From NCBI RefSeq assembly GCF_001687605.2, contig NZ_CP016539.2, forward strand, positions 2,324,501-2,388,500: 64,000 bases of DNA, written 5' to 3'. Positions 26,496 to 35,207 of the stretch are shown here, in pieces (position 1 is the first letter of the stretch; the number at the start of each line of letters is the position of its first letter). The translations under genes and the position numbers were made by a program. Source of the DNA: Planococcus plakortidis. GTDB taxonomy: Bacteria > Bacillota > Bacilli > Bacillales_A > Planococcaceae. The notes below the pieces were generated by a model. The model saw nothing but the letters and a program-made list of their open reading frames with translations. It was not told the DNA's origin and did no database searches.

Positions 26496-26777
26496 TCACG
26501 CGTTCCCGTCTAACAAGCTGACAATCTCATCCCGGTTCCGTTCGAACCCGATAAACTCATGCGCCAATTTCTTGCCGAACAGGCCTTTCTTGTAGAACGC
26601 AAACACCGGGACGATCTTGGCGCCGGAAATTGCCTTCATCTCTTCCTCGAGCCCTGGCTGTCCTTCGACGTTCTTATGCTCGTACGGAATGCCGTGCTCC
26701 GCCAGATACGCTTTTGCGTCCTGACAGTCTGAGCAGGTCGGCCGCGTGTAGAGCACGAGCTCCAATTTCTTGCCCAT
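26496..26777 (-). CDS. Glutaredoxin-like thiol-disulfide protein
   Basis: About 93 residues of thioredoxin fold. The N-terminal strand and active site read LVLYTRPTCSDCQDAKAYL (CxxC), and the cis-Pro region is AKIVPVFAFYKKG. It should act in the cytosol as a disulfide reductase or Fe-S/bacilliredoxin-type partner. AGGAGG lies before the ATG. The length is typical of small glutaredoxins, with a slightly extended C-terminal helix (ERNRDEIVSLLDG). A repeat pair and hairpin follow the stop. Confidence 0.85.
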   Translation of the reverse strand: MGKKLELVLYTRPTCSDCQDAKAYLAEHGIPYEHKNVEGQPGLEEEMKAISGAKIVPVFAFYKKGLFGKKLAHEFIGFERNRDEIVSLLDGNA

Positions 26778-26849
26778 AACGATTCACCCTCCTTGCACTG
26801 CGCCATACACGAACCGCTTCCATCTACCAATAGAACCGCTCGTCTTGCT

Positions 26850-27065
26850 TCATTTCAGGAATTTCGAACTTTCCAGATTCAATGCATCAGCGACGGGACA
26901 ATAATACGTTACGCCTTCCCCGACTTTCTGCGCGCCGAGAAATGCCAGGCCGAGCTGTGCGCCGGATGTGCCTTCGCGCGCCATCTTGGCCGTCGCATAC
27001 GAAAGCAAAGTCAAGCCGCCGGCAATGCGGAACATCGAGTTGTAGGTGCCGATATTTCGTTTCAT
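26850..27065 (-). CDS. DUF2892-type small membrane protein
   Basis: About 71 residues starting MKRNIGTYNSMFRIAGGLTL, the typical opening of DUF2892/YgaP-tail proteins, followed by a second hydrophobic stretch (GAQLGLAFLGAQKVGEGVT) and the conserved-looking YYCPVADALNL near the end. AAGGAGG precedes the ATG at 27065. Members are inner-membrane proteins often linked to rhodanese or thiol enzymes; the function is unknown. It lies just upstream of the glutaredoxin gene on the same strand. Confidence 0.8.
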   Translation of the reverse strand: MKRNIGTYNSMFRIAGGLTLLSYATAKMAREGTSGAQLGLAFLGAQKVGEGVTYYCPVADALNLESSKFLK

Positions 27066-27117
27066 GAATGAACCTCCTTGAAAGATGTCGTTGCTATGGA
27101 AGTTCCCGGCTGCCTCT

Positions 27118-27393
27118 TCATTTAAACGGCTTATGCACATCCAGACCGAAACGGTCACGTTCTCGTCGCTCTTTTCCCGCCATCCATACACCGATACCCG
27201 CTCCGGCAATCAAGCCAATCCCCGCCCCCACATAAACCGCGAGCTCATAGCCTTCCATCCCGGTCTTTTCATGAATATCGAATCCCCCCAAAAACGTGCC
27301 GCCGATGACCAGCCCGAGAAAAGCGCCGGCCACACCCCCTGTAATCAACCCGATCATCCCGCCTGCGAATTTTGACATCCCTTTCATTTTCAT
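27118..27393 (-). CDS. Glycine-zipper-like small membrane protein
   Basis: About 91 residues with two glycine-rich hydrophobic segments (GGMIGLITGGVAGAFLGLVI and VYVGAGIGLIAGAGIGVWMA) and a charged tail (GKERRERDRFGLDVHKP). The Gly spacing is like glycine-zipper membrane domains. GGGAAGGGAG precedes the ATG. It is the first gene of the short minus-strand group with the DUF2892 and glutaredoxin genes. No family recognised. Confidence 0.6.
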   Translation of the reverse strand: MKMKGMSKFAGGMIGLITGGVAGAFLGLVIGGTFLGGFDIHEKTGMEGYELAVYVGAGIGLIAGAGIGVWMAGKERRERDRFGLDVHKPFK

Positions 27394-27543
27394 GAGCTCC
27401 CTTCCCGCCTAACTTCCACCTTCCTTTTCGCCCAATCCATGACAATCTACTCAAACGAATCAAACACAGGAAATATTCATAGAATATTCGAACTATTAAT
27501 TTTATACTATAGGTGAATGAAACGAAAAGAAAGGGAGGGTCCC

Positions 27544-28281
27544 ATGAAAAAGCTCATCAAACTCATCGTCGTCCTGTTGCTCGCCAGCTTGCTCGTTGCG
27601 CCTGGCGCCTTTGCCAAGAGCGATAACGCCAAGGAATCGCTCGTCGCGGTCGGCGATTCGATCCCGTTCGGACTGAATCTCGGCCAGACCAACCAAAATC
27701 CGGCGAAGACCAGCTATCCGTATCTCATCGGCAAACTCGCCGATCTCCGTGTGCGCAACCTTGGCGTTCCTGGCTGGCAATCGGATCAACTGCTCGAAGC
27801 CCTGCAGACCGACCAGAAATACCGGCAAGCGATCATCCACTCAGATTATGTCGCCGTGACGATCGGCAATAACGACTTGCTCGCCATCCTGCGCGAAGCG
27901 GCTACAGAAAGCGGCGGCAATCAAGCACTGTTCCAACAGCTGCTCCAACTGAAACTCAGCCAAAGCGACGTCTTCTCCAACATCCAGCAAATCATCACGG
28001 AAATCCGCTCGCTCACCGATTCGCCGATCGTGCTCTATAATGTCTACAACCCATTCCAGCTGACCGACCCGCTCCATTATGTCGCCGATGCCGTCCTACC
28101 GAACATCAACGCGGCATTCGCGGGCCTCGCCTTCGCCAATGAAGACGTCTATCTCGCGGATGCCTACACGGCGTTCGGGAACAATCAAGCCCTGTACATC
28201 CTGCCGGGAGACATCCACCCGACCAACGCCGGCCAAGCGAAACTCGCTGAAATCGGCTTGCAGGCACTCAGCCTCTACTAA
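27544..28281 (+). CDS. Secreted SGNH/GDSL-family hydrolase
   Basis: About 245 residues with a signal peptide (KKLIKLIVVLLLASLLVAPG, cleavage after AFA). SGNH blocks are visible: VAVGDSIPFG (nucleophile Ser), the Gly block NLGVPGWQSDQL, VTIGNNDLL (Asn) and DIHPTNAGQ (Asp-x-x-His). This is a lipase/esterase or acylhydrolase acting outside the cell, possibly on envelope polymers or lipids. GGGAGG precedes the ATG. It is monocistronic and converges on mtlD. Confidence 0.88.
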   Translation: MKKLIKLIVVLLLASLLVAPGAFAKSDNAKESLVAVGDSIPFGLNLGQTNQNPAKTSYPYLIGKLADLRVRNLGVPGWQSDQLLEALQTDQKYRQAIIHSDYVAVTIGNNDLLAILREAATESGGNQALFQQLLQLKLSQSDVFSNIQQIITEIRSLTDSPIVLYNVYNPFQLTDPLHYVADAVLPNINAAFAGLAFANEDVYLADAYTAFGNNQALYILPGDIHPTNAGQAKLAEIGLQALSLY

Positions 28282-28295
28282 GCGGATAAACCCAG

Positions 28296-28333
28296 AAGCT
28301 GCCTCCCTTGAAACCAAGGAAGGCAGCTTTTTT
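28296..28333. terminator. Bidirectional terminator
   Basis: AGCTGCCTCCCTTG / CAAGGAAGGCAGCT imperfect stem followed by TTTTTT, after the SGNH gene and facing the end of mtlD. Confidence 0.75.
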
Positions 28334-28339
28334 GCGTCG

Positions 28340-28448
28340 AATTGTGTGTAACACAGGGACACAAACAGTCCCCAGCCAAATGAAAACCGCATCCCTGCGC
28401 CTTTTTGGCGGCTGGGATGCGGTTGGAAATGTGTGCAACACAGGGACA
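28340..28448 (+). repeat. 22-bp hairpin-motif pair with nested hairpin (87-bp period)
   Basis: Copies at 28340-28361 and 28427-28448. The spacer differs from the common one: it holds AACCGCATCCC / GGGATGCGGTT around a TTTTT loop, an extra terminator-like stem. The pair lies between the terminator and the mtlD stop at 28477. Just after it, ACGTGCT is repeated in tandem at 28451-28471. Confidence 0.85.
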
Positions 28449-28476
28449 GCACGTGCTACGTGCTACGTGCTACCTG

Positions 28477-29682
28477 CTATTTCTTCATCGCCCGATACTG
28501 CCGCACGACTTCCTGCGCCAGCTCGCTATCGGCTTCGAGCCCGCTCACTTCTTTCAGGACGAGTTCCGGGCCGCTTTGTGCGATCAGCTCCTGGATTTTC
28601 ACCGCTTCTTCGTCTTCTGCATAATCGAACAGCATCGCCGCGGCGATGGCTTTGGCGAGATGCGAATACGACAGCCCCGCTTTTTGCGCTTGCACGGCCG
28701 GGCGCACGAGGCGGTCTTCCGGGCCGAGCTTGCGGATCGGCGCGCGGCCGACGCGCGTGACGCCGTCGTTCAAATAGGCGTTCTTGAAGCGCGCGATGTT
28801 TTTATCGATATAGGCAAGATGCGTCTTTTCGTCCAAGCCGTATTGCTTCACGAGGTAGGCGCCGGTCTCTTTCAAGGTTTCCCGCACTTCGCGTTCGATT
28901 TCCGGGTCGGCCAAGGTTTTATCGATCGTCGGCTTGCCGGCGAGATAGCCGTGATACGCGATGACCGCGTGCCCTGTGTTCACCGTGAACAATTTGCGCT
29001 CGATGAACGGCGCCAAGTCGTCGACGATCGTCATGCCGGACACTTCCGGGAGGTCTTCAGTCGTTTCGACGACCCATTCGTAATACGGCTCGACCAAGAC
29101 GTCGAGCGAACCGCCCTCCTGGATCGGCACGATGCGGTCGACCGCCGAGTTGAAGAAATAGACCTTGCCCGCGAGGTCCGCTTTCGCTTCGTCGCTCAAA
29201 TGGCTCATGATATGGCCTTTCAGGATGTCGGTCGCGCCGATCTGGTTTTCGCAGGCGATGATGTACAGTTTTTCCGAACCCGCGCTCATGTCCGATGCCA
29301 CGTCCAACTCCGACATCGGCTCCAAGTCCGCGCCCGTCGCAAAATTCCCCGTCACGCGCGCTTCGATGCCGCGCGCGATGAGCGGCGCGATGCGCGGCAG
29401 GATGTTCGGCCCGATCGCCGTCGTCAAATACGTCGCTTGCTGGATCTTCGCGATGACCGCTTCTTCGTCTTTCATGTTGTTGATGCCGGAGACGTTCTCC
29501 ACCAGGATGCTCTCGTCTTTTTCCTGCGCCAGCTTCACGCGGTACTTGCCTTGTGCGTTCAACCCGTCGATGATGGTCTCTGCCACATCGACAAAACTGA
29601 CGTGATAGCCGGATTCCGAGAACAGCGCCCCGATAAACCCTCTGCCGATATTCCCTGCACCGAAATGGATTGCTTGTTTCAT
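28477..29682 (-). CDS. mtlD: Mannitol-1-phosphate 5-dehydrogenase
   Basis: About 401 residues. The NAD-binding loop is HFGAGNIGRGFIG at the N-terminus; further features are ITACENQIG-like IACENQIGATD, FFNSAVDRIVP (substrate pocket), IERKLFTVNTGHAVIAYHG (catalytic Lys and nearby His) and KTHLAYIDKNIARF. It oxidises mannitol-1-phosphate to fructose-6-phosphate. The ATG at 29682 is taken because AAGGAC lies 9 nt before it; its upstream ATG-ATA overlaps the mtlR stop, so mtlR and mtlD are translationally coupled. Confidence 0.93.
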   Translation of the reverse strand: MKQAIHFGAGNIGRGFIGALFSESGYHVSFVDVAETIIDGLNAQGKYRVKLAQEKDESILVENVSGINNMKDEEAVIAKIQQATYLTTAIGPNILPRIAPLIARGIEARVTGNFATGADLEPMSELDVASDMSAGSEKLYIIACENQIGATDILKGHIMSHLSDEAKADLAGKVYFFNSAVDRIVPIQEGGSLDVLVEPYYEWVVETTEDLPEVSGMTIVDDLAPFIERKLFTVNTGHAVIAYHGYLAGKPTIDKTLADPEIEREVRETLKETGAYLVKQYGLDEKTHLAYIDKNIARFKNAYLNDGVTRVGRAPIRKLGPEDRLVRPAVQAQKAGLSYSHLAKAIAAAMLFDYAEDEEAVKIQELIAQSGPELVLKEVSGLEADSELAQEVVRQYRAMKK

Positions 29683-29687
29683 TATCA

Positions 29688-31757
29688 TCAGTCCTTCATC
29701 AAATTATTTTGTAGGTAATCGTAAAACAACTCTTCCAATTTGCCGCGGATGGCGCCTTCATTTGACGACTGGAACACCAGCATCGCCTCTTCGCTTTCGA
29801 TCAGGCTCGAGCTGATCAAGCTCATGATCTCCTGCTCGCGCGCGCCAAGTTCCACAGGCGTCAGCATCAATAGTACATTCACCATCCGCATGTCCCGCCC
29901 GTCCATCCCCTTGACCACGCTCGGCGCCTCCAAATGAACGACCTGGAACATCAATTCCCGGACCGACTCATCGCGGCAATGGAACAGCGCCATCTGGGTC
30001 TCGGGAATCCCGAGGCCGCCTTTTGCCTCGCGCTCCTTTAATTGCCGCAAAGTGCCCGCCGCATCCAGCAAACCGTCCCGTTCCATGCCCTCGAGCACGT
30101 TTTCCAGCACTGCCCAATAATCCAGGCCTTCCATGCGCACGACGCGGAAATGGTCGAGCAGCGCGTCCATCCCCGCTTGCACTTGCTGGATGTCACGCAG
30201 CAAAGCCCGCACATCCCGCCGCTCTTTCCGGCCCGGTTCCACCGCTGTCGACGGCAAATACGCTTTATTGCGCGTCACTTGCTGGATGTTGTGCTGCAGG
30301 TAATTCTCGATATGGCTGATGTCCTGTTCGTTGAGCAGCGGGCTCACCATCAAATAATCCACATCGGTCACCGGCAGGCGGATTGTCGAGATGACGAGGT
30401 CATATTCCTTTAAATTCGCCGTCTGGAAATCGTGCACCGACAGGATTTTCACCGAATCGATTTCCGGCAGCTCTTTCTGGATGCGGCTCGCCAGCATTTT
30501 TGACGTGCCGATGCCGGTCGGGCACACGACGACCGCCTCGATCTGGACGCGTTCTTCATTCATCAACAAAGCCGATCCGAAATGAAGCACGATATACGCC
30601 ACTTCGTCCGCCGAGAATTCGAGGTCGTCAAACTCGGTCTCGAGGGCCTCCTTGACCGCCAAGAACAGCACCGGGTATTTCTTCTTGATCTCGTCCGTCA
30701 GCGGGTTGAACGATTCGAGCTTTTGCTTCAAGCGGAAAATGAGCGGCTCCATATGGGCAAGCAAGCCCTGGTACAAGGAAAAATCCTTCGTCAAATCGAC
30801 GCCGAGCTGCGCCGACACATCGCGGATCAGGTTTTTGACCAATTTCCCGAGCAGCACGCTGTCGTAATACAGCACATTCGACGCCTGGATTTTCGAGCCT
30901 TTCAAGACGACCGCAAGGAACTCGATATCGCGCTTCGCAAGTTCCACGCCGAACCGCTCACGCAGCTCTTCGCAAATCGCGGCGATCATGGCGTATTCGC
31001 CGTTATGCTCGCTTTCTATCGCCGGCTCCAGCAACAAGCCGCTTTCGGTGCGCTGCAGCGCCAAGGCAAGATGCACGACGAGCCCCGTATAATCGCTGTC
31101 GGCCAAGCGGATCTGTTGCTCGCTGATGTGCTCGCCGACAAGCTGGTTCGCCGCAGCGAGATAGGCCGGGTTGAAATAGCCGAGCACTTTGCCGTCCTGG
31201 GTCGTTCCTTGCTGCAGGTAATACAGGCTTTCGATGAGCTCTTCGTAGAAATGAATCAGGAAATACGCCGCCAGCGCATGGCGTTTATGCGCTTCCGCAC
31301 CACTCACTTCCATCCCGACGCCGCGCTGCCTGGACAAGGTGACCGAGAACTTGCGCAGCCAATTGGCGAGCTCGTCCAGATAAGATGTCAAGGTCGTCGT
31401 GCTGATGCCGAGCTGATTCGACAGCACCTGCTTCTTAAAAAAGGCGCCTTCTTCCAATAAAATGACCAATAAGCGCAGCTTCTTCTCCTCAGGCGACGCT
31501 TCCGGCACGCTCGATGCCGCAAGCTTCTGCATGAGGCGGTAGATTTTCTCGTTATTGCCATCGAGATACAGCGCATCCGCCCCATCGCGCTTCATCAACA
31601 GGCCGAATGGCTCCAACAACTTCTCCACCGATTTCAAATCTCGCTGGATCGTCCTTGCGCTGACATCGAGATACGCCGCCAGGGAATTGACCGTATGCTT
31701 CCCCGCCATCCGCGTCACCAATTCGATGATCGACTTTTCCCTAACCGTGACAAACAT
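29688..31757 (-). CDS. mtlR: PRD-containing transcriptional activator of the mannitol operon
   Basis: About 689 residues, the length of MtlR. Order: two N-terminal helix-turn-helix parts (VNSLAAYLDVSARTIQRDL and QLGISTTTLTSYLDEL), two PTS-regulation domains (conserved His in LVVHLALALQR and YIVLHFGSAL), an EIIB-like domain with the phosphorylatable Cys of VVCPTGIGTSKML, and a C-terminal EIIA-like domain with His in QMALFHCRDES. Phosphorylation by HPr and the mannitol PTS should set its activity. It lies between mtlA and mtlD, the latter coupled by stop/start overlap. Confidence 0.92.
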   Translation of the reverse strand: MFVTVREKSIIELVTRMAGKHTVNSLAAYLDVSARTIQRDLKSVEKLLEPFGLLMKRDGADALYLDGNNEKIYRLMQKLAASSVPEASPEEKKLRLLVILLEEGAFFKKQVLSNQLGISTTTLTSYLDELANWLRKFSVTLSRQRGVGMEVSGAEAHKRHALAAYFLIHFYEELIESLYYLQQGTTQDGKVLGYFNPAYLAAANQLVGEHISEQQIRLADSDYTGLVVHLALALQRTESGLLLEPAIESEHNGEYAMIAAICEELRERFGVELAKRDIEFLAVVLKGSKIQASNVLYYDSVLLGKLVKNLIRDVSAQLGVDLTKDFSLYQGLLAHMEPLIFRLKQKLESFNPLTDEIKKKYPVLFLAVKEALETEFDDLEFSADEVAYIVLHFGSALLMNEERVQIEAVVVCPTGIGTSKMLASRIQKELPEIDSVKILSVHDFQTANLKEYDLVISTIRLPVTDVDYLMVSPLLNEQDISHIENYLQHNIQQVTRNKAYLPSTAVEPGRKERRDVRALLRDIQQVQAGMDALLDHFRVVRMEGLDYWAVLENVLEGMERDGLLDAAGTLRQLKEREAKGGLGIPETQMALFHCRDESVRELMFQVVHLEAPSVVKGMDGRDMRMVNVLLMLTPVELGAREQEIMSLISSSLIESEEAMLVFQSSNEGAIRGKLEELFYDYLQNNLMKD

Positions 31758-31850
31758 CCACTCACCTACTCCCTTGTCACCTTTCGTTGATGCAGACTTT
31801 AAAGAATAAAATGTTTTTTCTATAAAGATATAATAGGAAAACCTGTTTTC

Positions 31851-31990
31851 CGAAGCTTACCGCACGACTCCCTGGGGCGGGAATCGAGCCTCCTCATTCG
31901 CTACGCTTCGTGCAAAAACTTTGTTTCCCGCATCTCCATGGCAGATGCGTCGCAAATGAATGTGCTCAGCTTCGCTTCACTCATTCATTT
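31851..31990. repeat. Family-2 intergenic repeat, copy 3
   Basis: A gene-free stretch upstream of mtlR containing GACTCCCTGGGGCGGG, CGCTACGCTTCGTGC, CATCTCCATGGCAGATGCG and TTCACTCATTCATT, the same modules as at 2683-2862 but in the other orientation. Confidence 0.55.
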
Positions 31991-32171
31991 CCAAACACTC
32001 TAATATTTCACTGAACATTTTGTTGTGAACACTTACTTCTTATAGCTATAAAAGCTTTCCAACGTACTACCTTCATTTTCTCACTACTATCCACATTCCG
32101 CAAAACAGCTCGCTTTCCTCTTTTATCTCAATAAAGTTAGAAACACTTACCCAGTATTCAAACTAAATTTA

Positions 32172-32390
32172 AAGAGCGGCAGGCGGCGACTAATGAACAA
32201 GCAAAAGGCACTTGAGCTTGTTCATTTGCGACGTATCTGCACTGCAGATGCGGGAGCAGCAGCGGTTTAAACTGATTCATTAGTAAACTGGAAGCGGCTG
32301 AAAACGCGGGCAGCTGAAAGCGCGACGTCCTGTCGCATCAGCTGCATGACCCGCATCCTGCGGGCCTAAAGCGTCCGCCTGGAGCGATTT
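32172..32390. repeat. Family-2 intergenic repeat, copy 4
   Basis: Between mtlA and mtlR: GAGCGGCAGGCGGCGACTAA, CATTTGCGACGTATCTGCA, GCAGATGCGGGAGCAGC and CCTAAAGCGTCCGCC, with an internal palindrome (GCAGCTGAAAGCGCGACG / CATCAGCTGC). With copy 3 it fills the 740-bp mtlA-mtlR gap, in which no gene is seen. Confidence 0.55.
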
Positions 32391-32460
32391 CCCCACAATC
32401 AATTACTATCTCTATTTCTTCAACAAATTGCTCAATGTGAATAAACCAAAGAAATAGCAC

Positions 32461-32489
32461 AAAAAGGCAGGATTCCCCCTGCCTTTTCG
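32461..32489 (-). terminator. mtlA terminator
   Basis: AAAAAGGCAGG / CCTGCCTTTT stem 10 bp beyond the mtlA stop; minus-strand T run present. Confidence 0.8.
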
Positions 32490-32498
32490 TGGTGCCGC

Positions 32499-34442
32499 TT
32501 ATTTGCTGTTCAGGATGTCGAGCAATTCTTTCGGGGACTTCGCCGCGACGAGTTCGTCGACGTTCGACTGCTCGGCGCAGATGACCGCGATGCCTGACAG
32601 AATCTCGAGGTGCGTGCCGTCTTTGCCCGCGATGGCGAAGATCAGCTTCGCTTTCTCTCCGTCAAAGTCCACGCCGTTTGGAACTTGGACGACCGTGAAG
32701 CCGGATTTCAATACCGCTTTTTTCGCTTCTTCCGTGCCGTGCGGAATCGCCACGTCATTGCCCATATACGTCGTCGTGATCTCCTCACGCTTGATCATTT
32801 CGTCGACATAGGACGGTTCCACGTATCCCGCCTTGACGAGCGCATCGCCCGCAAAGCGGATCGCTTCTTCTTTCGTGCGGAAGCTTTTATTAATGAAGAT
32901 ATTGTCTTCCGTGAGCAGCGGCGCATCCTCTTCCGGGCCAGTTGCCGCATTCGCTTCGCTCTCTTCGACCAATTCGCTTTGCTCTTCGGTCACGCCGTGC
33001 TGCAGGCGCTCGATCAGGCGGTCATATTCCGGGCTCGACAGGAAATTGTCGACCGAGATATGGTACGCATCCGGGCGCTTGTCTTTCGCACGCGGCGTCA
33101 GTTTATCCTGCGTGATGATGATCTGTGTGTCGGCCGGGATGGATGAAATCGCGCTGTTCGTGACTTTGATGTCCATGCCCGCTTCTTTCACTTTCTTGCT
33201 GAGGAGGGATGCGCCCATCGCGCTCGACCCCATGCCGGCGTCGCACGCAAAGACGATCTTGTGAACATCGTCCGGGAACGTGCCCGCTGCAGAAGCCGTG
33301 CCTGCCGCTCCAGCGCTAGCGCCAAGTGCGCCGGCAACCGAGCTCTTCTTGCCTTTCATTTCTTCCATGCGTTTCGTTGCCGCTTCGACGTCTTCATCAG
33401 ACGCTGTATCTTTGCTGCGCTTCAAGACGACCGCTGAAATCAAGAACGAAACGGTCGCTGCGACCAGGATCGCCGTGAAGTTCGCGATATAGGCCATGCC
33501 TTCAGGCGGTGTGACCGCCGTGATCGCGAAGATACTGCCAGGCGATGCAGGCGCCATCAAGCCCCCGCCCATCAAGACCAATGTAAACACACCGCTCATG
33601 CCGCCGAGGATGACGGACAGCAAGAGCATCGGTTTCATCAACACATACGGGAAGTAAATCTCATGGATCCCGCCGAAGAAGTGGATGATGATCGCCCCTG
33701 GTGCCGATTGCTTCGCGATGCCCTTTCCGAAGAACATGAATGCGAGCAACACGCCAAGGCCAGGCCCTGGATTCGCTTCGAGCAGGAACAGAACTGAACG
33801 GCCCGCCTGCTGGACTTGCTCAAGCCCGAGCGGCGTCAAGATGCCGTGGTTGATGGCGTTATTGAGGAATAAAATTTTCCCCGGCTCGATCAAGATGCTT
33901 GTCAGTGGAAGCAAGCCTGTCTCAAGCAGCCAGTCAACGCCTGCGACCAATACTTGCGTCAACGCGCTGACGGCCGGCCCGATGCCGAGGTATGCGAAGA
34001 TCGCGAGTGCCCCGCCGATAATACCGGAAGAGAAGTTATTGACGAGCATCTCGAAACCGGAGCGGATCTTGCCTTCGATCAAATGGTCAAACTGCTTGAT
34101 GACCCAGGCACTGAGCGGCCCCATGATCATCGCGCCGAGGAACATCGGCGTATCCGGTGCCCCGACGATAACCCCCATCGTCGCGATCGCACCAATGACG
34201 CCGCCTCGCTGATCGTGCACAAGCTTACCGCCCGTATAACCGATCAATAGCGGAAGCAAATACGTAATCATCGGCCCAACGAGCGACGCGAATTGCTCAT
34301 TCGGGAAAAAACCGGTCGGGATAAATAATGCCGTAATCAGCCCCCAGGCGATAAACGCGCCGATGTTCGGCATGACCATCGAACTGAGGAAGTTCCCGAA
34401 CTTCTGGACTTTCACTTTCAAGCTCGAACGTTCTTCTGCCAT
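32499..34442 (-). CDS. mtlA: PTS mannitol-specific EIICBA component
   Basis: About 647 residues. Residues 1-345 are the membrane EIIC domain (KFGNFLSSMVMPNIGAFIAW, HFFGGIHEIYFPYVLMKP with the GGIHE substrate motif). Residues about 385-480 are EIIB with Cys in VFACDAGMGSSAM. Residues about 500-647 are EIIA with His in DVAIPHGTEEA. It imports mannitol and phosphorylates it using HPr-phosphate. The ATG at 34442 (MAEERSS) has AGGAGG 9 nt before it; the upstream ATG overlaps that site. A cre-like site and promoter lie at 34499-34528. Confidence 0.94.
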   Translation of the reverse strand: MAEERSSLKVKVQKFGNFLSSMVMPNIGAFIAWGLITALFIPTGFFPNEQFASLVGPMITYLLPLLIGYTGGKLVHDQRGGVIGAIATMGVIVGAPDTPMFLGAMIMGPLSAWVIKQFDHLIEGKIRSGFEMLVNNFSSGIIGGALAIFAYLGIGPAVSALTQVLVAGVDWLLETGLLPLTSILIEPGKILFLNNAINHGILTPLGLEQVQQAGRSVLFLLEANPGPGLGVLLAFMFFGKGIAKQSAPGAIIIHFFGGIHEIYFPYVLMKPMLLLSVILGGMSGVFTLVLMGGGLMAPASPGSIFAITAVTPPEGMAYIANFTAILVAATVSFLISAVVLKRSKDTASDEDVEAATKRMEEMKGKKSSVAGALGASAGAAGTASAAGTFPDDVHKIVFACDAGMGSSAMGASLLSKKVKEAGMDIKVTNSAISSIPADTQIIITQDKLTPRAKDKRPDAYHISVDNFLSSPEYDRLIERLQHGVTEEQSELVEESEANAATGPEEDAPLLTEDNIFINKSFRTKEEAIRFAGDALVKAGYVEPSYVDEMIKREEITTTYMGNDVAIPHGTEEAKKAVLKSGFTVVQVPNGVDFDGEKAKLIFAIAGKDGTHLEILSGIAVICAEQSNVDELVAAKSPKELLDILNSK

Positions 34443-34498
34443 TCCTTTCATCCTCCTTCTTTTGGGCCTGTGCCCTAGTTCTTTGTTTGTTAATTCAG

Positions 34499-34528
34499 AT
34501 TATACGCCTATATTGTAAGCGCATTCAA
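34499..34528 (-). promoter_or_regulatory. mtlA promoter with overlapping cre (CcpA) site
   Basis: On the minus strand TTGAAT (34528-34523), an 18-bp spacer and TATAAT (34504-34499) form a sigma-A promoter 57 bp upstream of mtlA. TTGTAAGCGCATTCA at 34513-34527 fits the cre consensus WTGNAANCGNWNNCW at every position and covers the -35 region, so carbon catabolite repression is expected. Confidence 0.7.
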
Positions 34529-34583
34529 CGAAAGGAAAAACCAACTTTGTCGCCGCTGTCCGGACAAGCCTGTCGTTGCCGTA

Positions 34584-34777
34584 AATTGTGCCTGACACAG
34601 GGGCGCCCGCAAAGTCAAATCCCGCCCCGTCAAGGTTTTCGCCCGCCAAATTGTGTGGCACACAGGGACACCCAAAACGCCGCCCGAGTGAATTGTGCCG
34701 AACACAGGGACATCCCAACCCCAAAACGCCGCCACACCAACCTTCCCGCTTCCGGAATTGTGCCTGACACAGGGACA
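34584..34777 (+). repeat. Two tandem 22-bp hairpin-motif pairs (four copies)
   Basis: Copies at 34584-34605, 34649-34670, 34691-34712 and 34756-34777, all in one orientation; start intervals are 65, 42 and 65 bp, so two complete pairs sit head to tail. Unlike most others they lie between divergent genes (mtlA and ptsH) rather than after a stop codon. They separate the mtlA promoter from the ptsH leader. Confidence 0.88.
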
Positions 34778-34937
34778 CACTACACACCACAAAAACCACC
34801 CCTGTCGCGCTTCCCTGGACAACTCCATGCTTTCTGTTTTTGCCATCCAAATGGCCCCCGCTATGCATTTCGCGCGGAAAATGTCATAATGGTTGATAAA
34901 TTCGGTTACAACCCAATCACCCAAGGAGGAATCATTC

Positions 34938-35207
34938 ATGGTAGAAAAAACATTCACAATCACAGACCCGGCAGGCATGCACGCACGTCCTGCTTCAGCA
35001 CTCGTTGGCTCGCTGACGAAATTCCAATCCGACATCACGATGGAATTCAAGGACAAGAAAGTCAACTTGAAATCGATCCTCGGCGTCATGTCACTTGGCG
35101 TGCCTTCCGGTTCACAAGTCCAGATCGCCGCTGATGGCGCGGACGAGACGGAAGCGATGGAAACGATTGAACGCGTACTGAAAGAACAAGGAATCTCGGA
35201 CCAATGA
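34938..35207 (+). CDS. ptsH: Phosphocarrier protein HPr
   Basis: About 89 residues. The active site His15 lies in GMHARPAS and the regulatory Ser46, target of HPr kinase, in [14 protein letters not shown]. It shuttles phosphate from enzyme I to EIIA domains such as that of MtlA. AAGGAGGAATC precedes the ATG at 34938. Its stop overlaps the ptsI start by 4 nt (ATGA). Confidence 0.95.
   Translation: MVEKTFTITDPAGMHARPASALVGSLTKFQSDITMEFKDKKVNLKSILGVMSLGVPSGSQVQIAADGADETEAMETIERVLKEQGISDQ

Noticed and set aside
28405..29718. 437-residue plus-strand frame over mtlD
   Set aside because: It is the antisense shadow of mtlD with typical Arg/His-rich composition.
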